Notes: generated by a model not told the origin, from the letters alone. Counted from the stretch's first letter, positions 36,511 through 45,235 are shown. The stretch is DNA of 64,000 nt from Neobacillus driksii (GCF_013409995.1 NZ_JACCBX010000004.1:62001-126000), one strand, 5' to 3'. Made by a program: numbers and translations.

Positions 36511-37331
36511 TCGGAGGTCTCCTTCCATCCTATATAACTTAGCATCCTTCCTGTTTTACCTTGATCCCGGCGATGAGAAAAAAATTCTGATTGGTCACAA
36601 CTAGAGCATAGTTTAGTGACTTGAATATTTTCTTCCGGAACTCCTGCCTTAAGAAGGATCATTTTATTTAGTTTTCGTAAGTCTAATGTATATTGACCTT
36701 CTTTTATTGTATTATATGGTTTTTTTTCGACATCTTCTAGAGTATTTTCTACAAAGTTAATTACATAATCATTAACAATATAACATTTTTCACAAATAGA
36801 TGGACCAATTACAGCAAAAATTTCATTAGGAGGTATTCCTTCTTCCCCCCATTTCTCTATCATCTTTTGCGCGATCCCATTTACTGTTCCTTTCCAGCCC
36901 GCATGTGCTGCACCAATCATCCTGTGGACAGGAGAAATAAAAAAAAGAGGGACACAATCCGCATAACAAAGAGTTAATAAGATTCCCTCTTCATTCGTAT
37001 AAAATCCGTCGGTCCCTTTAAATGCATTGTCATAAGAATCTGAACCTTTACCACGGTCGTTCTTGGTAATTTTTCTAATTACGGTATCATGGGTCTGCTC
37101 AGCGCCTACCCAGGATTTCAGCGGAAATTGAATAAGGTCAGCCAACTGGCTGCGGTTAGAACAAACAGCATCCAGCTGATCCCCCACATGAAAACCCATA
37201 TTGAAATCCTCATATACCCCCGTACTGCTGCCGCCTTTTTTTGTTGTTATTCCAGCTGCAAGCCCCGGATACTGTTCCATCCAATTTTTAATTAAAAAAT
37301 ATGATTGATGATTATATGCAAAGGGTTCCAT
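36507..37331 (-). CDS. pgeF: Purine nucleoside phosphorylase / laccase-domain protein (YlmD, PgeF family)
   Basis: Member of the DUF152/YfiH family, described as multicopper-like purine nucleosidases and, in E. coli, as a peptidoglycan-editing factor that removes mis-incorporated serine. The 274 residues keep the zinc ligands: a His in GAEQTHDT, a Cys in [10 protein letters not shown], and a His in [14 protein letters not shown] use the ATG at 37331, since GAGGT is close upstream; an ATG four codons earlier lacks a Shine-Dalgarno. Which activity dominates in Bacillus is not clear from sequence. Confidence 0.88.
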   Translation of the reverse strand: MEPFAYNHQSYFLIKNWMEQYPGLAAGITTKKGGSSTGVYEDFNMGFHVGDQLDAVCSNRSQLADLIQFPLKSWVGAEQTHDTVIRKITKNDRGKGSDSYDNAFKGTDGFYTNEEGILLTLCYADCVPLFFISPVHRMIGAAHAGWKGTVNGIAQKMIEKWGEEGIPPNEIFAVIGPSICEKCYIVNDYVINFVENTLEDVEKKPYNTIKEGQYTLDLRKLNKMILLKAGVPEENIQVTKLCSSCDQSEFFSHRRDQGKTGRMLSYIGWKETSE

Positions 37332-37401
37332 ACTCAACCTCATTTGTTTTTATCTAGTTTACCATGAATACTATAAATGGTCACCGTAGATCATGCACAA
37401 T

Positions 37402-37671
37402 CTAAACTTCCATTTCTTCTGCAGGTCTCTCTTCAATCGCTTTGAATCGTACCAGTATGACATCTTGCCCTATCTTAATAATGTTTTTCCACGGAATAAC
37501 AATATCTTCTTCCCTTCCAAAGAAACCCAAAACTTTACCATTACCGGTTACGATAACGGCTTCAATTTTCCCAGTGGTAAGATTAATTTCGATATCACCA
37601 ATATTCCCAAGCTTTTTGCCATCAGCCACATTCACTACATCCTTAATCTGAAATTCAGAAATTTTCACCAT
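37402..37671 (-). CDS. ylmC: PRC-barrel protein YlmC/YmxH
   Basis: Small (89 aa) PRC-barrel protein (KISEFQIKDVVNVADGKKLGNIGD...). The family is widespread in sporeformers next to sigG and the ylm genes, but its function is unknown. ATG at 37671 is eight bases after GGGAG; six more codons upstream are possible. In B. subtilis, ylmA (an ABC ATPase gene) separates sigG and ylmC, but here nothing does. Confidence 0.85.
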   Translation of the reverse strand: MVKISEFQIKDVVNVADGKKLGNIGDIEINLTTGKIEAVIVTGNGKVLGFFGREEDIVIPWKNIIKIGQDVILVRFKAIEERPAEEMEV

Positions 37672-37743
37672 ATCTTTCACTCCCGCCATTTTATCCTACT
37701 GAAAATATATGATGTGATTGGTCAATTTATCTGTAAATGACTG

Positions 37744-37775
37744 AAAAAATAAAGCTGCCCAAAAAGGACAGCTTT
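37744..37775 (-). terminator. Rho-independent terminator after sigG
   Basis: A 10-bp stem AAAGCTGTCC/GGGCAGCTTT (one mismatch) precedes ATTTTTT on the minus strand. The sigG stop codon lies at the foot of the stem. Confidence 0.87.
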
Positions 37776-38553
37776 AGCTTTGAATATTTTTATTCATTTG
37801 TTTAATTGCCGCTTTTTCTAAACGCGATACCTGTGCTTGTGAAATCCCAATTTCGTCCGCAACTTCCATTTGTGTTTTACCCTGGAAGAATCGTTTTCTT
37901 AAAATTAACTTTTCCCGCTCATTTAAGCGGCGCATACCTTCTTTTAAAGCAATTTCTTCTATCCAATGAATATCTTTACTTCGTTCGTCGCTTAATTGGT
38001 CCACCACATAGATAGGGTCCCCGCCATCATTATAGATTGGCTCAAACAAAGATACAGGATCTTGGATAGCGTCTAGTGCAAATACAATTTCTTCATGTGG
38101 GACTTCTAATACTTTTGCAATCTCCTCAGCAGTTGGTTCCCGTGAAGTTTCACTCATTAATCGTTCCCTTACTTGTAATGCCTTATAAGCGATATCTCTT
38201 AACGACCTTGAAACGCGAATCGGATTGTTATCGCGCAGGTACCTGCGTATTTCGCCAATAATCATGGGTACGGCATAAGTGGAAAACTTAACGTTTTGAC
38301 TTAAATCAAAGTTATCAATCGATTTCATAAGCCCAATACAGCCAACCTGAAACAGATCATCAACAAACTCGCCTCGGTTGTTAAACCGCTGTATTACACT
38401 TAAAACGAGTCGTAAATTTCCGTTGACGAGTTTTTCTCGTGCTGTAATATCGCCCTCTTGCATTTGCTTGAAGAGTAATCTCATTTCTTCATTTTTTAAT
38501 ACAGGAAGTTTTGATGTATCTACGCCACAAATTTCAACTTTATTTCGAGTCAA
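37774..38553 (-). CDS. sigG: RNA polymerase sporulation sigma factor SigG
   Basis: Late forespore sigma factor, active after engulfment. The 259-residue product is nearly colinear with B. subtilis SigG: KVEICGVDTSKLPVLKNEEM at the N-terminus, then region 2 (DLFQVGCIGLMKSIDNFDL), region 3 and a region 4 helix-turn-helix (GISQAQVSRLEKAAIKQM). The start is TTG at 38553 with GGAGG nine bases upstream. The longer frame to 38622 runs through the promoter and is not used. A hairpin encloses part of the ribosome-binding site, implying weak translation. Confidence 0.96.
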   Translation of the reverse strand: MTRNKVEICGVDTSKLPVLKNEEMRLLFKQMQEGDITAREKLVNGNLRLVLSVIQRFNNRGEFVDDLFQVGCIGLMKSIDNFDLSQNVKFSTYAVPMIIGEIRRYLRDNNPIRVSRSLRDIAYKALQVRERLMSETSREPTAEEIAKVLEVPHEEIVFALDAIQDPVSLFEPIYNDGGDPIYVVDQLSDERSKDIHWIEEIALKEGMRRLNEREKLILRKRFFQGKTQMEVADEIGISQAQVSRLEKAAIKQMNKNIQS

Positions 38554-38563
38554 TCCCTTTTCC

Positions 38564-38576
38564 CTCCTCATAGGAG
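38564..38576 (-). promoter_or_regulatory. sigG leader hairpin overlapping the ribosome-binding site
   Basis: On the minus strand CTCCT-ATG-AGGAG forms a perfect 5-bp stem with a three-base loop. The 3' arm is the Shine-Dalgarno of sigG, so folding would hide it. A translation-limiting hairpin in the sigG leader has been described for B. subtilis. Confidence 0.6.
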
Positions 38577-38591
38577 TTGCTGTACAAAAAA

Positions 38592-38620
38592 CAGTATTTC
38601 CTTGAGAAGGAAAAATATGC
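38592..38620 (-). promoter_or_regulatory. SigF/SigG-type promoter of sigG
   Basis: -35 GCATA (38616-38620) and -10-like AATACTG (38592-38598; consensus CATACTA) are 17 bases apart on the minus strand. This predicts a leader of about 30 bases. The spacer is a palindrome (TTTCCTT-GAG-AAGGAAA, 38597-38613). Confidence 0.6.
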
Positions 38621-38721
38621 ACTTGTACTTTCTAAGCGATTGTCACGAAAGTGTCGAAAAATACGTTATATCTTTAGTTTCAAAGGTCTATGACCAAGAA
38701 AAAAATTCTTTTTTTTCCATT

Positions 38722-38842
38722 GTCCAGCGCAAGCAGCCTAGCCCCTCGAGTCATAAGCCAATCGCTTCGGAAGGCAAAAAGCGCCTTCTGTCAGCGCTCG
38801 TCTTATGCTTGTCGGGGCTGAACCAGGCGCTTCCGCTTTTCG
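38722..38842 (+). repeat. Structured intergenic repeat, family B copy 2 (between sigE and sigG)
   Basis: It begins TGTCCAGCGCAAGCAGCCTAG and ends GGCGCTTCCGCTTTTCG (first string truncated here to TGTCCAGCGCAAGCAG). It contains an inner hairpin GAAGGC...GCCTTC and complementary ends (AGCCCC/GGGGCT). It matches the pyrB-leader copy in opposite orientation. It starts three bases after the sigE stop and fills most of the sigE-sigG gap. It is non-coding. Confidence 0.8.
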
Positions 38843-38845
38843 TAA

Positions 38846-39565
38846 TTAAACCATTTTATTGAATTCTTTTCGTAATCTTTTAATTATTCTTTTTTCAAGC
38901 CTGGAAATATACGATTGGGAAATTCCAAGCATATCGGCTACATCCTTCTGTGTTTTTTCTTCTCCATTGGTTAGTCCAAAGCGCAGCTCCATAATTTGCT
39001 TTTCCCTATCTGACAATTGATGTAACGCTTTTGTTAATAATTTTCTATCTACATTAGCTTCTAAATCCTTTGTAATAATATCATCATCTGTACCTAAAAC
39101 ATCGGATAATAATAATTCATTACCATCCCAATCGATATTTAATGGTTCATCAAAGGAAACTTCAGATCTGATTTTATTATTTCTCCGCAAGTACATAAGG
39201 ATTTCATTTTCAATACATCTCGAAGCATATGTAGCCAGTTTAATTTTCTTCTCAGGATTAAAGGTATTCACCGCTTTAATTAAACCAATGGTTCCAATAC
39301 TAATTAAATCTTCAATATTAATTCCGGTATTTTCAAATTTCCTAGCGATATAGACTACAAGCCTCAGATTCCGTTCAATTAAAATCGATCTAGCTGCCTT
39401 ATCACCACCTGGAAGCTTATTTAAAAGCAGCTCTTCTTCATCCTTGCTTAAAGGAGGCGGTAAGGCTTCGCTGCCGCCAATATAATAAACTTCATCACTT
39501 TTAATTCCTAATTTGATTAGTATCTTATACCAGTAGTAGGATAAGCGAAGTCTCCATTTTTTCAC
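38846..39565 (-). CDS. sigE: RNA polymerase sporulation sigma factor SigE (pro-SigE)
   Basis: First mother-cell sigma factor, made as an inactive precursor and cleaved by SpoIIGA. The 239 residues include the N-terminal pro-sequence with a hydrophobic amphipathic helix ([19 protein letters not shown]), followed by [18 protein letters not shown] around the cleavage region. Region 2 ([17 protein letters not shown]) and region 4 ([20 protein letters not shown]) follow. The start codon is GTG, seven bases after GGAGG. It is cotranscribed with spoIIGA, 45 bases downstream of it. Confidence 0.97.
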   Translation of the reverse strand: MKKWRLRLSYYWYKILIKLGIKSDEVYYIGGSEALPPPLSKDEEELLLNKLPGGDKAARSILIERNLRLVVYIARKFENTGINIEDLISIGTIGLIKAVNTFNPEKKIKLATYASRCIENEILMYLRRNNKIRSEVSFDEPLNIDWDGNELLLSDVLGTDDDIITKDLEANVDRKLLTKALHQLSDREKQIMELRFGLTNGEEKTQKDVADMLGISQSYISRLEKRIIKRLRKEFNKMV

Positions 39566-39610
39566 GCAAGTTCCTCCTTCTAAAATATGTTTTTTACGAG
39601 TATAGTAATA

Positions 39611-40549
39611 TTAGCTTACTTTCACCGAATCATCATGCATCTTAGGTCCGGTGAGCATTTTTGGATGAACAATGCATTGAAAGGCATCATCTGCAGATAA
39701 TTGCTGCATAGTAAATGAAACAAGGCCTTTTTCGCATAAGTAACTCTCTCCTTTTGTATCAATTATAATTGAGTCAGGCTTTACCGCCACGATGAGCTGG
39801 TGCTCTTGTCCTACCACCCGGCAAGGGACAATCCTTAGTTTATTTTGCCAGTCAACCGGAAACTCTTGATTTCCTAGAATGAGAGACTCTGGATCAGCGG
39901 CCATTTTTATGATTGGTTCAGCCATGCCTTCTACCATATTCTTAATGGAAACAAACATAACAGGAAGTTTTGATAATGGATCATAAAGCTGATTCCCACT
40001 GTCTACTAGACCCTTAAAAGTAAAAGATTCGGTATTTATTTTTAAGGTGACATTTACGATTTGATCATACTGTATTTTGGTCATTTCCATGCTCTCTATA
40101 TTCCGTTTAGAAAAGTGCCAAGCAACTGGAAAACCTAGCAAAACAAATAGCCAACTAATTGGATCACCAAACCCTGTAACACTTGCAACCATAACTTTCA
40201 TTGACATCTCAGAATCAAATTGGACAAAATAGTGGGCACCAATTAATGCTCCTCCAATGAGAAATGTAGTTACATAAAGTGTCATTAATGCCTTAATGAA
40301 AAAGGATAATCGTTTATACCCAAACACTACTAGAACCATGATCACCGAAAATAAAAGCTTTGAAATCGGGTGGTTTGAATAGGTATGTAATGGTGTAAAC
40401 GACAATAATATGATTAGCGAACCAATAAAACCGCCAGCAATTATCCTCCATATTCGAATTTGTCTTTTTAAAAAAATGGCTGATAGATATAGGAGAAGGC
40501 TATCAAATAACAGATTAAGGGCCCAAATAACATCTAAATATACTGACAA
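39611..40549 (-). CDS. spoIIGA: Sporulation sigma-E factor-processing peptidase SpoIIGA
   Basis: Membrane aspartic protease that matures pro-SigE in response to SpoIIR. The 312-residue protein has five N-terminal membrane segments (about 5-150) and a C-terminal protease domain with the catalytic Asp in LVDSGNQLYDP. The start is taken at TTG 40549 (LSVYLDVIWALN...), matching B. subtilis MKIYLDVIW, with GGGGG ten bases upstream. The frame could open 11 codons earlier, but without similarity. Confidence 0.94.
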   Translation of the reverse strand: MSVYLDVIWALNLLFDSLLLYLSAIFLKRQIRIWRIIAGGFIGSLIILLSFTPLHTYSNHPISKLLFSVIMVLVVFGYKRLSFFIKALMTLYVTTFLIGGALIGAHYFVQFDSEMSMKVMVASVTGFGDPISWLFVLLGFPVAWHFSKRNIESMEMTKIQYDQIVNVTLKINTESFTFKGLVDSGNQLYDPLSKLPVMFVSIKNMVEGMAEPIIKMAADPESLILGNQEFPVDWQNKLRIVPCRVVGQEHQLIVAVKPDSIIIDTKGESYLCEKGLVSFTMQQLSADDAFQCIVHPKMLTGPKMHDDSVKVS

Positions 40550-40649
40550 ACAAGCCTTACCCCCTTTTAATGTCAAAAGCATTTATTTGCTTTATGGATT
40601 ATTCATAAGGGTGTATATCCAATCTTTTCTATTAATCTGTTTAGGAAAA

Positions 40650-40737
40650 AGTATAACCTACTTTATGGGCTAAAGTGTGTCACTTTGTGTAATCAAAAAA
40701 ACAGAAATTTTCACTATAAATAACGTATTTTGTCTAA
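40650..40737 (-). promoter_or_regulatory. spoIIG promoter: SigA elements with 22-bp spacer plus Spo0A boxes
   Basis: -35 GTGACA (40678-40683) and -10 TATACT (40650-40655) are 22 bases apart on the minus strand. This is the unusual spacing known for the Spo0A-activated B. subtilis spoIIG promoter. Spo0A-box-like sequences TTACACAAA (40684-40692, 7/9 to TTCGACAAA) and TTAGACAAA (40729-40737, 8/9) lie next to the -35 and 45 bases further upstream, resembling the two-site arrangement there. Confidence 0.8.
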
Positions 40738-40749
40738 TTAAATTTATAC

Positions 40750-40785
40750 AAAAAAGACATGATCCCTTAGGACCATGTCTTTTTT
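40750..40785. terminator. Strong bidirectional terminator after ftsZ
   Basis: AAAAAAGACATGGTCC pairs with GGATCATGTCTTTTTT with one or two mismatches, giving T6 on both strands. It separates ftsZ from the spoIIG promoter. Confidence 0.92.
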
Positions 40786-40789
40786 GTTA

Positions 40790-41926
40790 TTATCTTCTAC
40801 GGTTTCTGTTTCGTAGGAATGTTGGTATATCTAGTGTTTCCTCTTGTGGAGCGTTGTTGTTGTTGCGAATTGGCTCTTGTGGTGCTTCTTCACGCTTTTG
40901 TTCCCGCTTTACTGCACTTAATTGTGGCTTTGCTTGTCCAAATGTTGGACGAGTAGCCTTAGGTTGAATGACCTCTTCATTAAAGCCAGTAGCAATAACG
41001 GTAACAATAATTTCATCCTTGTGGTTCTCATTGATTACAGATCCAAAAATCATATTTACTTCTTGGTCTGACGCAGTTGCCACAATGTCAGCAGCTTCTT
41101 GAACTTCATATAAACTCAAGTTACTGCCGCCTGTAATATTCATTAGGACGCCTTGTGCACCATCAATAGATGTTTCTAACAATGGAGAGCTTATCGCTTT
41201 TTTCGCAGCTTCCGTTGCTCGATTTTCACCGGTTGCCATACCAATCCCCATCAAAGCAGAGCCTTTGTTTGACATAATCGTCTTCACATCTGCAAAGTCC
41301 AAGTTAATAAGACCAGGAACGGCGATTAAGTCTGAAATCCCCTGTACCCCTTGACGAAGTACATTATCTGCTTCACGGAAAGCTTCAAGCATTGGAGTAC
41401 TTTTATCAACAATTTCAAGAAGGCGGTCATTCGGAATTACAATCAAAGTATCTACTGCTTCTTTCATTGCACCAATACCACCGGCAGCTTGATTAGAACG
41501 CTTTTTACCTTCAAATGTAAATGGACGAGTTACCACACCCACTGTTAACGCCCCTAAGTCACGTGCAATTTGTGCGATAACTGGTGCAGCCCCTGTACCT
41601 GTTCCGCCACCCATACCAGCTGTAACGAACACCATATCAGCACCGCGTAATGCATCTTCTAATTGTTCTTTACTTTCTTCGGCAGCTTTCTTACCCACTT
41701 CAGGATTAGCCCCAGCACCAAGACCTCTGGTTAATTTTGAGCCAATCTGCATTTTTACTTCTGCTTTTGAAAGATTAAGTGCTTGAGCATCGGTATTAAC
41801 TGCGATAAACTCCACTCCTTGAACACCATGCTCGATCATTCGATTTACTGCGTTGTTACCTCCGCCGCCAACCCCAATAACTTTTATTGTAGCAAGAGAA
41901 TCTAAATTTGTATCAAACTCTAACAT
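40790..41926 (-). CDS. ftsZ: Cell-division GTPase FtsZ
   Basis: Tubulin homologue that forms the Z-ring. The 378 residues have the glycine-rich T4 loop GGGTGTG (106-112), the nucleotide-binding core, and the T7 region [12 protein letters not shown] disordered Pro/Gln/Asn-rich linker follows, then the conserved C-terminal peptide [13 protein letters not shown], which binds FtsA, SepF and EzrA. SD GGAGG is present. It follows ftsA by 42 bases and is closed by a strong terminator. The bpr/bpf protease genes found next in B. subtilis are absent. Confidence 0.97.
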   Translation of the reverse strand: MLEFDTNLDSLATIKVIGVGGGGNNAVNRMIEHGVQGVEFIAVNTDAQALNLSKAEVKMQIGSKLTRGLGAGANPEVGKKAAEESKEQLEDALRGADMVFVTAGMGGGTGTGAAPVIAQIARDLGALTVGVVTRPFTFEGKKRSNQAAGGIGAMKEAVDTLIVIPNDRLLEIVDKSTPMLEAFREADNVLRQGVQGISDLIAVPGLINLDFADVKTIMSNKGSALMGIGMATGENRATEAAKKAISSPLLETSIDGAQGVLMNITGGSNLSLYEVQEAADIVATASDQEVNMIFGSVINENHKDEIIVTVIATGFNEEVIQPKATRPTFGQAKPQLSAVKREQKREEAPQEPIRNNNNAPQEETLDIPTFLRNRNRRR

Positions 41927-41968
41927 GACAAATCCTCCTAATTCGTCGATAATCCTTTTCGTATTTGT

Positions 41969-43258
41969 CTATTCGAAAAAGAGACCAAGGAATTTTTTTA
42001 CTTTTGATGACATCTTATCTTCCGGATGTTTTTCTGGTTTTGCTTTTGGCTGTTGTTGTTGTTGTTTTTGAACTTTCTTCTCGATTGGTTCAGTAACAGG
42101 TGCAGATGCGACGAATGTTCCACCTGGTAATCTAGCATTCTTGTAAGCATATTTGATTAAACCAACCGCAGTTGTATACTGAGGCTCTCTTACTCCAATA
42201 TAGTTGGGAACGGCTTTGCGAACTGGACTTTGGAAAATCGTTTGAGCTAGTTCTAATATGCCCTGCATATTTGCAGTACCACCTGTAAATACAAACCCTC
42301 CAGGTAAATCATTAATACCTAATCGTTTCAGTTCATGAGCAATCAATTCAAAAATTTCTTCCATTCTAGCTTCTATTATTTCAGAAACATATAATTGATT
42401 AAATTGTTGGTGCTGATCGCTTCCGATGATTGGTACACTAAAAAACTCATCTTCTGAGGCATCATCGTAGAAAGCATGTCCATATTTTACTTTGATTTTT
42501 TCAGCATCCTCAGTTGAAGTGTGTAATACCTTAGAAAGGTCATTTGTAATAAGATCTCCGCCTACTGGTATTACACTTGTCGCTGCCAAGAAGCCTTCTT
42601 CAAAATACGCAATCGTTGTTGAACCGCCGCCTAGGTCGATTAATGCAACACCTAGGTTTTTCTCGTCCTTTGAAAGTGCATACTCCCCAGCTGCAAGCGG
42701 CTGCAGGATGATATCGGTAATTTCTAATCCGGCACGCTCGACACATCGCAATGTATTGGTAATGATGGCGTTGGACCCAGTAATGAGAGTTCCTTCAACT
42801 TCCAAACGGACACCAATCATCCCGCATGGGTTATTAATTTCATCCTTACCATCAAGGATAAATTGTTTACGGATAACCCCAATAATTTCTCTATCCTGAG
42901 AGATAGATACAACTTGTGCCTCGTCTATAACACGTCTCACATCTTCATTCGTGATTTCACGATTTTGACTGGAAACTCCTACAATTCCACGACATGGTTC
43001 AAGAGCAACTTGATTGCCAGAAATCCCAACAATCACTTGTCTTATTTCCATTCCTATCATTCTTTCAGCTTCTTCAATTGCACGTTTAATAGAATGAACG
43101 GTATCATTGATGTCAATGATAGATCCTTTACGCAGTCCCTCAGACTTTACGTTTCCAACACCAATTATATTTATTGAGTCGTTGACAATTTCACCAATGA
43201 TTACTTTCACACTGGATGTACCGATGTCAAGACTTACATATATTTCATTGCTGTTCAT
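41969..43258 (-). CDS. ftsA: Cell-division protein FtsA
   Basis: Actin-like ATPase that tethers FtsZ to the membrane. The 429-residue protein has the actin-fold phosphate loop (YVSLDIGTSSVKVIIGE), a SHS2 insert, the second phosphate motif (LIDLGGGSTTIAYFEEG) and the adenosine motif (GGFVFTGGTANMQG). A Gln-rich linker precedes the amphipathic C-terminal helix (SSKVKKFLGLFFE). ATG 43258 is preceded by AAGGAGGTG; 17 extra upstream codons are not conserved. Confidence 0.96.
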   Translation of the reverse strand: MNSNEIYVSLDIGTSSVKVIIGEIVNDSINIIGVGNVKSEGLRKGSIIDINDTVHSIKRAIEEAERMIGMEIRQVIVGISGNQVALEPCRGIVGVSSQNREITNEDVRRVIDEAQVVSISQDREIIGVIRKQFILDGKDEINNPCGMIGVRLEVEGTLITGSNAIITNTLRCVERAGLEITDIILQPLAAGEYALSKDEKNLGVALIDLGGGSTTIAYFEEGFLAATSVIPVGGDLITNDLSKVLHTSTEDAEKIKVKYGHAFYDDASEDEFFSVPIIGSDQHQQFNQLYVSEIIEARMEEIFELIAHELKRLGINDLPGGFVFTGGTANMQGILELAQTIFQSPVRKAVPNYIGVREPQYTTAVGLIKYAYKNARLPGGTFVASAPVTEPIEKKVQKQQQQQPKAKPEKHPEDKMSSKVKKFLGLFFE

Positions 43259-43307
43259 TCTTTGGCACCTCCTTAGCATTCCTTCAGTCGAACAACAATT
43301 ATTTTTC

Positions 43308-43377
43308 ATAAGATATAATAGAAAAGTACATACCTATATCTTATAAAATTATTCGTCACAACTAAATAATTCCCTTT
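43308..43377 (-). promoter_or_regulatory. Putative SigH-type promoter and leader inverted repeat of ftsAZ
   Basis: On the minus strand AAAGGGAAT (43369-43377) resembles the SigH -35 consensus (RWAGGAnnT, one mismatch). CGAAT (43351-43355) resembles HGAAT, 13 bases downstream. Just after it is a perfect 10-bp inverted repeat ATAAGATATA/TATATCTTAT (43308-43317 and 43335-43344). B. subtilis ftsAZ has a SigH promoter at this place. Confidence 0.42.
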
Positions 43378-43384
43378 AAAAAAA

Positions 43385-43747
43385 TCAATTTTTTTCTATT
43401 TTTTCTTTGTTTGTTGACCATTTTGTCAATAATATACGCCTAATTACTGCAATATTTTGAAATAAGCGGACACCAAAGGCAAAAACAGCTGCTAAATACA
43501 AGTCTACACCAAGATGTACGCCTAGAAAAGCTAAACTTGCTGCAAGGATAATATTAAAAAAGAATCCAGAAACGAATACTTTTTCATCATAAATATTTTG
43601 CAAGTGCGCCCTTATACCGCCGAATAATGTATCTAGGGCAGCCAAAACTGCAATAGAGAGATAATTTGAATACTCTTCAGGAATCCTAATATCTGTTAAC
43701 AGTCCAAGAAGGATTCCGACGATTAATCCTAATACCGGAAGCCACAT
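43385..43747 (-). CDS. sbp: Small basic protein Sbp (DUF1290)
   Basis: Membrane protein of 120 residues with about four hydrophobic segments (WLPVLGLIVGILLGLL, YLSIAVLAALDTLFGGI, a third at 60-80 and a fourth at 82-98). It is conserved directly upstream of ftsA in Bacilli, and its function is not established. Its ATG overlaps the ylxX stop by one base (TAATG). Confidence 0.88.
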   Translation of the reverse strand: MWLPVLGLIVGILLGLLTDIRIPEEYSNYLSIAVLAALDTLFGGIRAHLQNIYDEKVFVSGFFFNIILAASLAFLGVHLGVDLYLAAVFAFGVRLFQNIAVIRRILLTKWSTNKEKIEKN

Positions 43748-44484
43748 TATGTATTTCCTCCTTCATTGGCCTTCATTGACTCAAGATATCGAATCCGGAT
43801 AGGATTATCATATGCCGGAATAGTAACACCCGGACTTGGCTCCGAAATAGTCAATTTCAGGTTTTCGATGAAGAATTCCTCCGTAGCCTTCGATACTTTC
43901 ATTTGATTATATAATTTTTCGGCGGTTTCAACATTATCAACACCTACTCTAATTTCAACTGGTAAGCTTGATAACGCGTGGCCATCAATTTTTGTTTCAT
44001 TATTAATATCCCTGATGACTGTTGTATTAATAATTCGCTGACCATCAACAGCTACATATTTAGCGTCATACATATTCAATTCATTTAATAATCTTTTTAA
44101 CAGCTCAGGTGACACAGACTTTGATATCTCTGCCCCAATTTGAATTTCCTCAATTATTGGTTCAATGGTCAATAGAATTCCAGGAGCTGTTACTTTAGTC
44201 ATTCCTGCCTCATTCTCCAATTCTTGAATGGTATCACGCAGTGCCTGTTCCTTACTCTGCTTTTGCTTCGATTCATAGGCAAGTAATTTTTCTTCTATTG
44301 AACGAATTTCAGTTAATAACTCAGACTGCAATTCTTTCTCTTGGAGTATTGCCTCACGGAGCTGCCATAAATCACGAGTATCGCGTTCTACTGGTTTTTT
44401 TATGGTTTGAAATTGGATAGCAATCATAAAACCTATCACTACAGATATAGCAACAAAACTAAAATTCTTTTTAAGCTTGTCCAC
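43747..44484 (-). CDS. ylxX: DUF881 membrane-anchored protein YlxX
   Basis: The product of about 245 residues has one N-terminal membrane helix (NFSFVAISVVIGFMIAIQF), a coiled-coil segment (about 35-85), and an extracellular DUF881 domain (GQRIINTTVIRDI...). It is a paralogue of the adjacent YlxW; both are conserved in the division cluster but have no known biochemical role. Two GTG codons are possible starts. I use 44484, six bases after AAGGTG; 44493 is the alternative. Confidence 0.85.
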   Translation of the reverse strand: MDKLKKNFSFVAISVVIGFMIAIQFQTIKKPVERDTRDLWQLREAILQEKELQSELLTEIRSIEEKLLAYESKQKQSKEQALRDTIQELENEAGMTKVTAPGILLTIEPIIEEIQIGAEISKSVSPELLKRLLNELNMYDAKYVAVDGQRIINTTVIRDINNETKIDGHALSSLPVEIRVGVDNVETAEKLYNQMKVSKATEEFFIENLKLTISEPSPGVTIPAYDNPIRIRYLESMKANEGGNT

Positions 44485-44536
44485 TTCTTTCACCTTACCT
44501 TTTATTTAATCTTTACGTGGACATATTCAAAAACAC

Positions 44537-45235
44537 TTATGATTGCCCTAAAATTGGATTTAGGATGATTTCGCTTTTTTCTTCTAAAGTAAAAACAATA
44601 TTATCATTAACGAGTTGATCTTTCACACCACCGGTAAGGTTCAATGCAGCAGTTAATACCTCAGGGTCACCAATTGCAGTAATCACAAACGGCGCTGGAT
44701 GTTGAATGCCATCAACCGTAATGACTGGTCCATTACAAATAATATAGGAATGGCTAGTTAATCTCTGACCATTAATCGCAATGGCTGATGCACCTGAGAT
44801 GTAAAGCTCATTAACAACTTTAAATACATGGTGTTCATGTACTAAATAATTATTAATATTATCTTCGTGGGGATCATACGCACCATCTGACAGCTGGACG
44901 CTTACCCCTTGTCCCTTAACCTTGACCTTCCCTAAGAACATCCGGAATTTTTCTGCGTCTTCTGCTAGGGTAGAATAAGCTTCCGCTTCTTTTGAAAGGT
45001 CTTTTTCGTTCTCCAAAACTTTATCCTGCTTTTGGTTTAATTCCTTTTGTAATTTACGATTTAGTTCCTCTAACTCAATAAGTTGATTTCTAAGGTCAAG
45101 CGTTTTTTCCCATTGTTCACTTGTTAAACTTGTTTTATTTTTATTTAATTCTTTTTGAGTAAAATGATAGGAAAATGCTATCATAAACCCAAGTACAAGG
45201 CATACTAGGGATAAAACAACGTGCTTACCCTTCAC
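44537..45235 (-). CDS. ylxW: DUF881 membrane-anchored protein YlxW
   Basis: The product of about 232 residues has a single N-terminal membrane helix (HVVLSLVCLVLGFMIAF), a long coiled coil (about 35-85, KNKTSLTSEQWEKTLDL...) and a DUF881 domain (AIAINGQRLTSHSYIICNG). The open frame extends to 45286, but that portion overlaps divIB heavily. The GTG at 45235 places the membrane helix near the N-terminus and limits the overlap to 11 bases. Function unknown. Confidence 0.83.
   Translation of the reverse strand: MKGKHVVLSLVCLVLGFMIAFSYHFTQKELNKNKTSLTSEQWEKTLDLRNQLIELEELNRKLQKELNQKQDKVLENEKDLSKEAEAYSTLAEDAEKFRMFLGKVKVKGQGVSVQLSDGAYDPHEDNINNYLVHEHHVFKVVNELYISGASAIAINGQRLTSHSYIICNGPVITVDGIQHPAPFVITAIGDPEVLTAALNLTGGVKDQLVNDNIVFTLEEKSEIILNPILGQS

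Noticed and set aside
38554-38622. N-terminal extension of sigG (23 codons)
   Set aside because: It would start within the SigF/SigG-type promoter and has no similarity to SigG; the TTG at 38553 fits.
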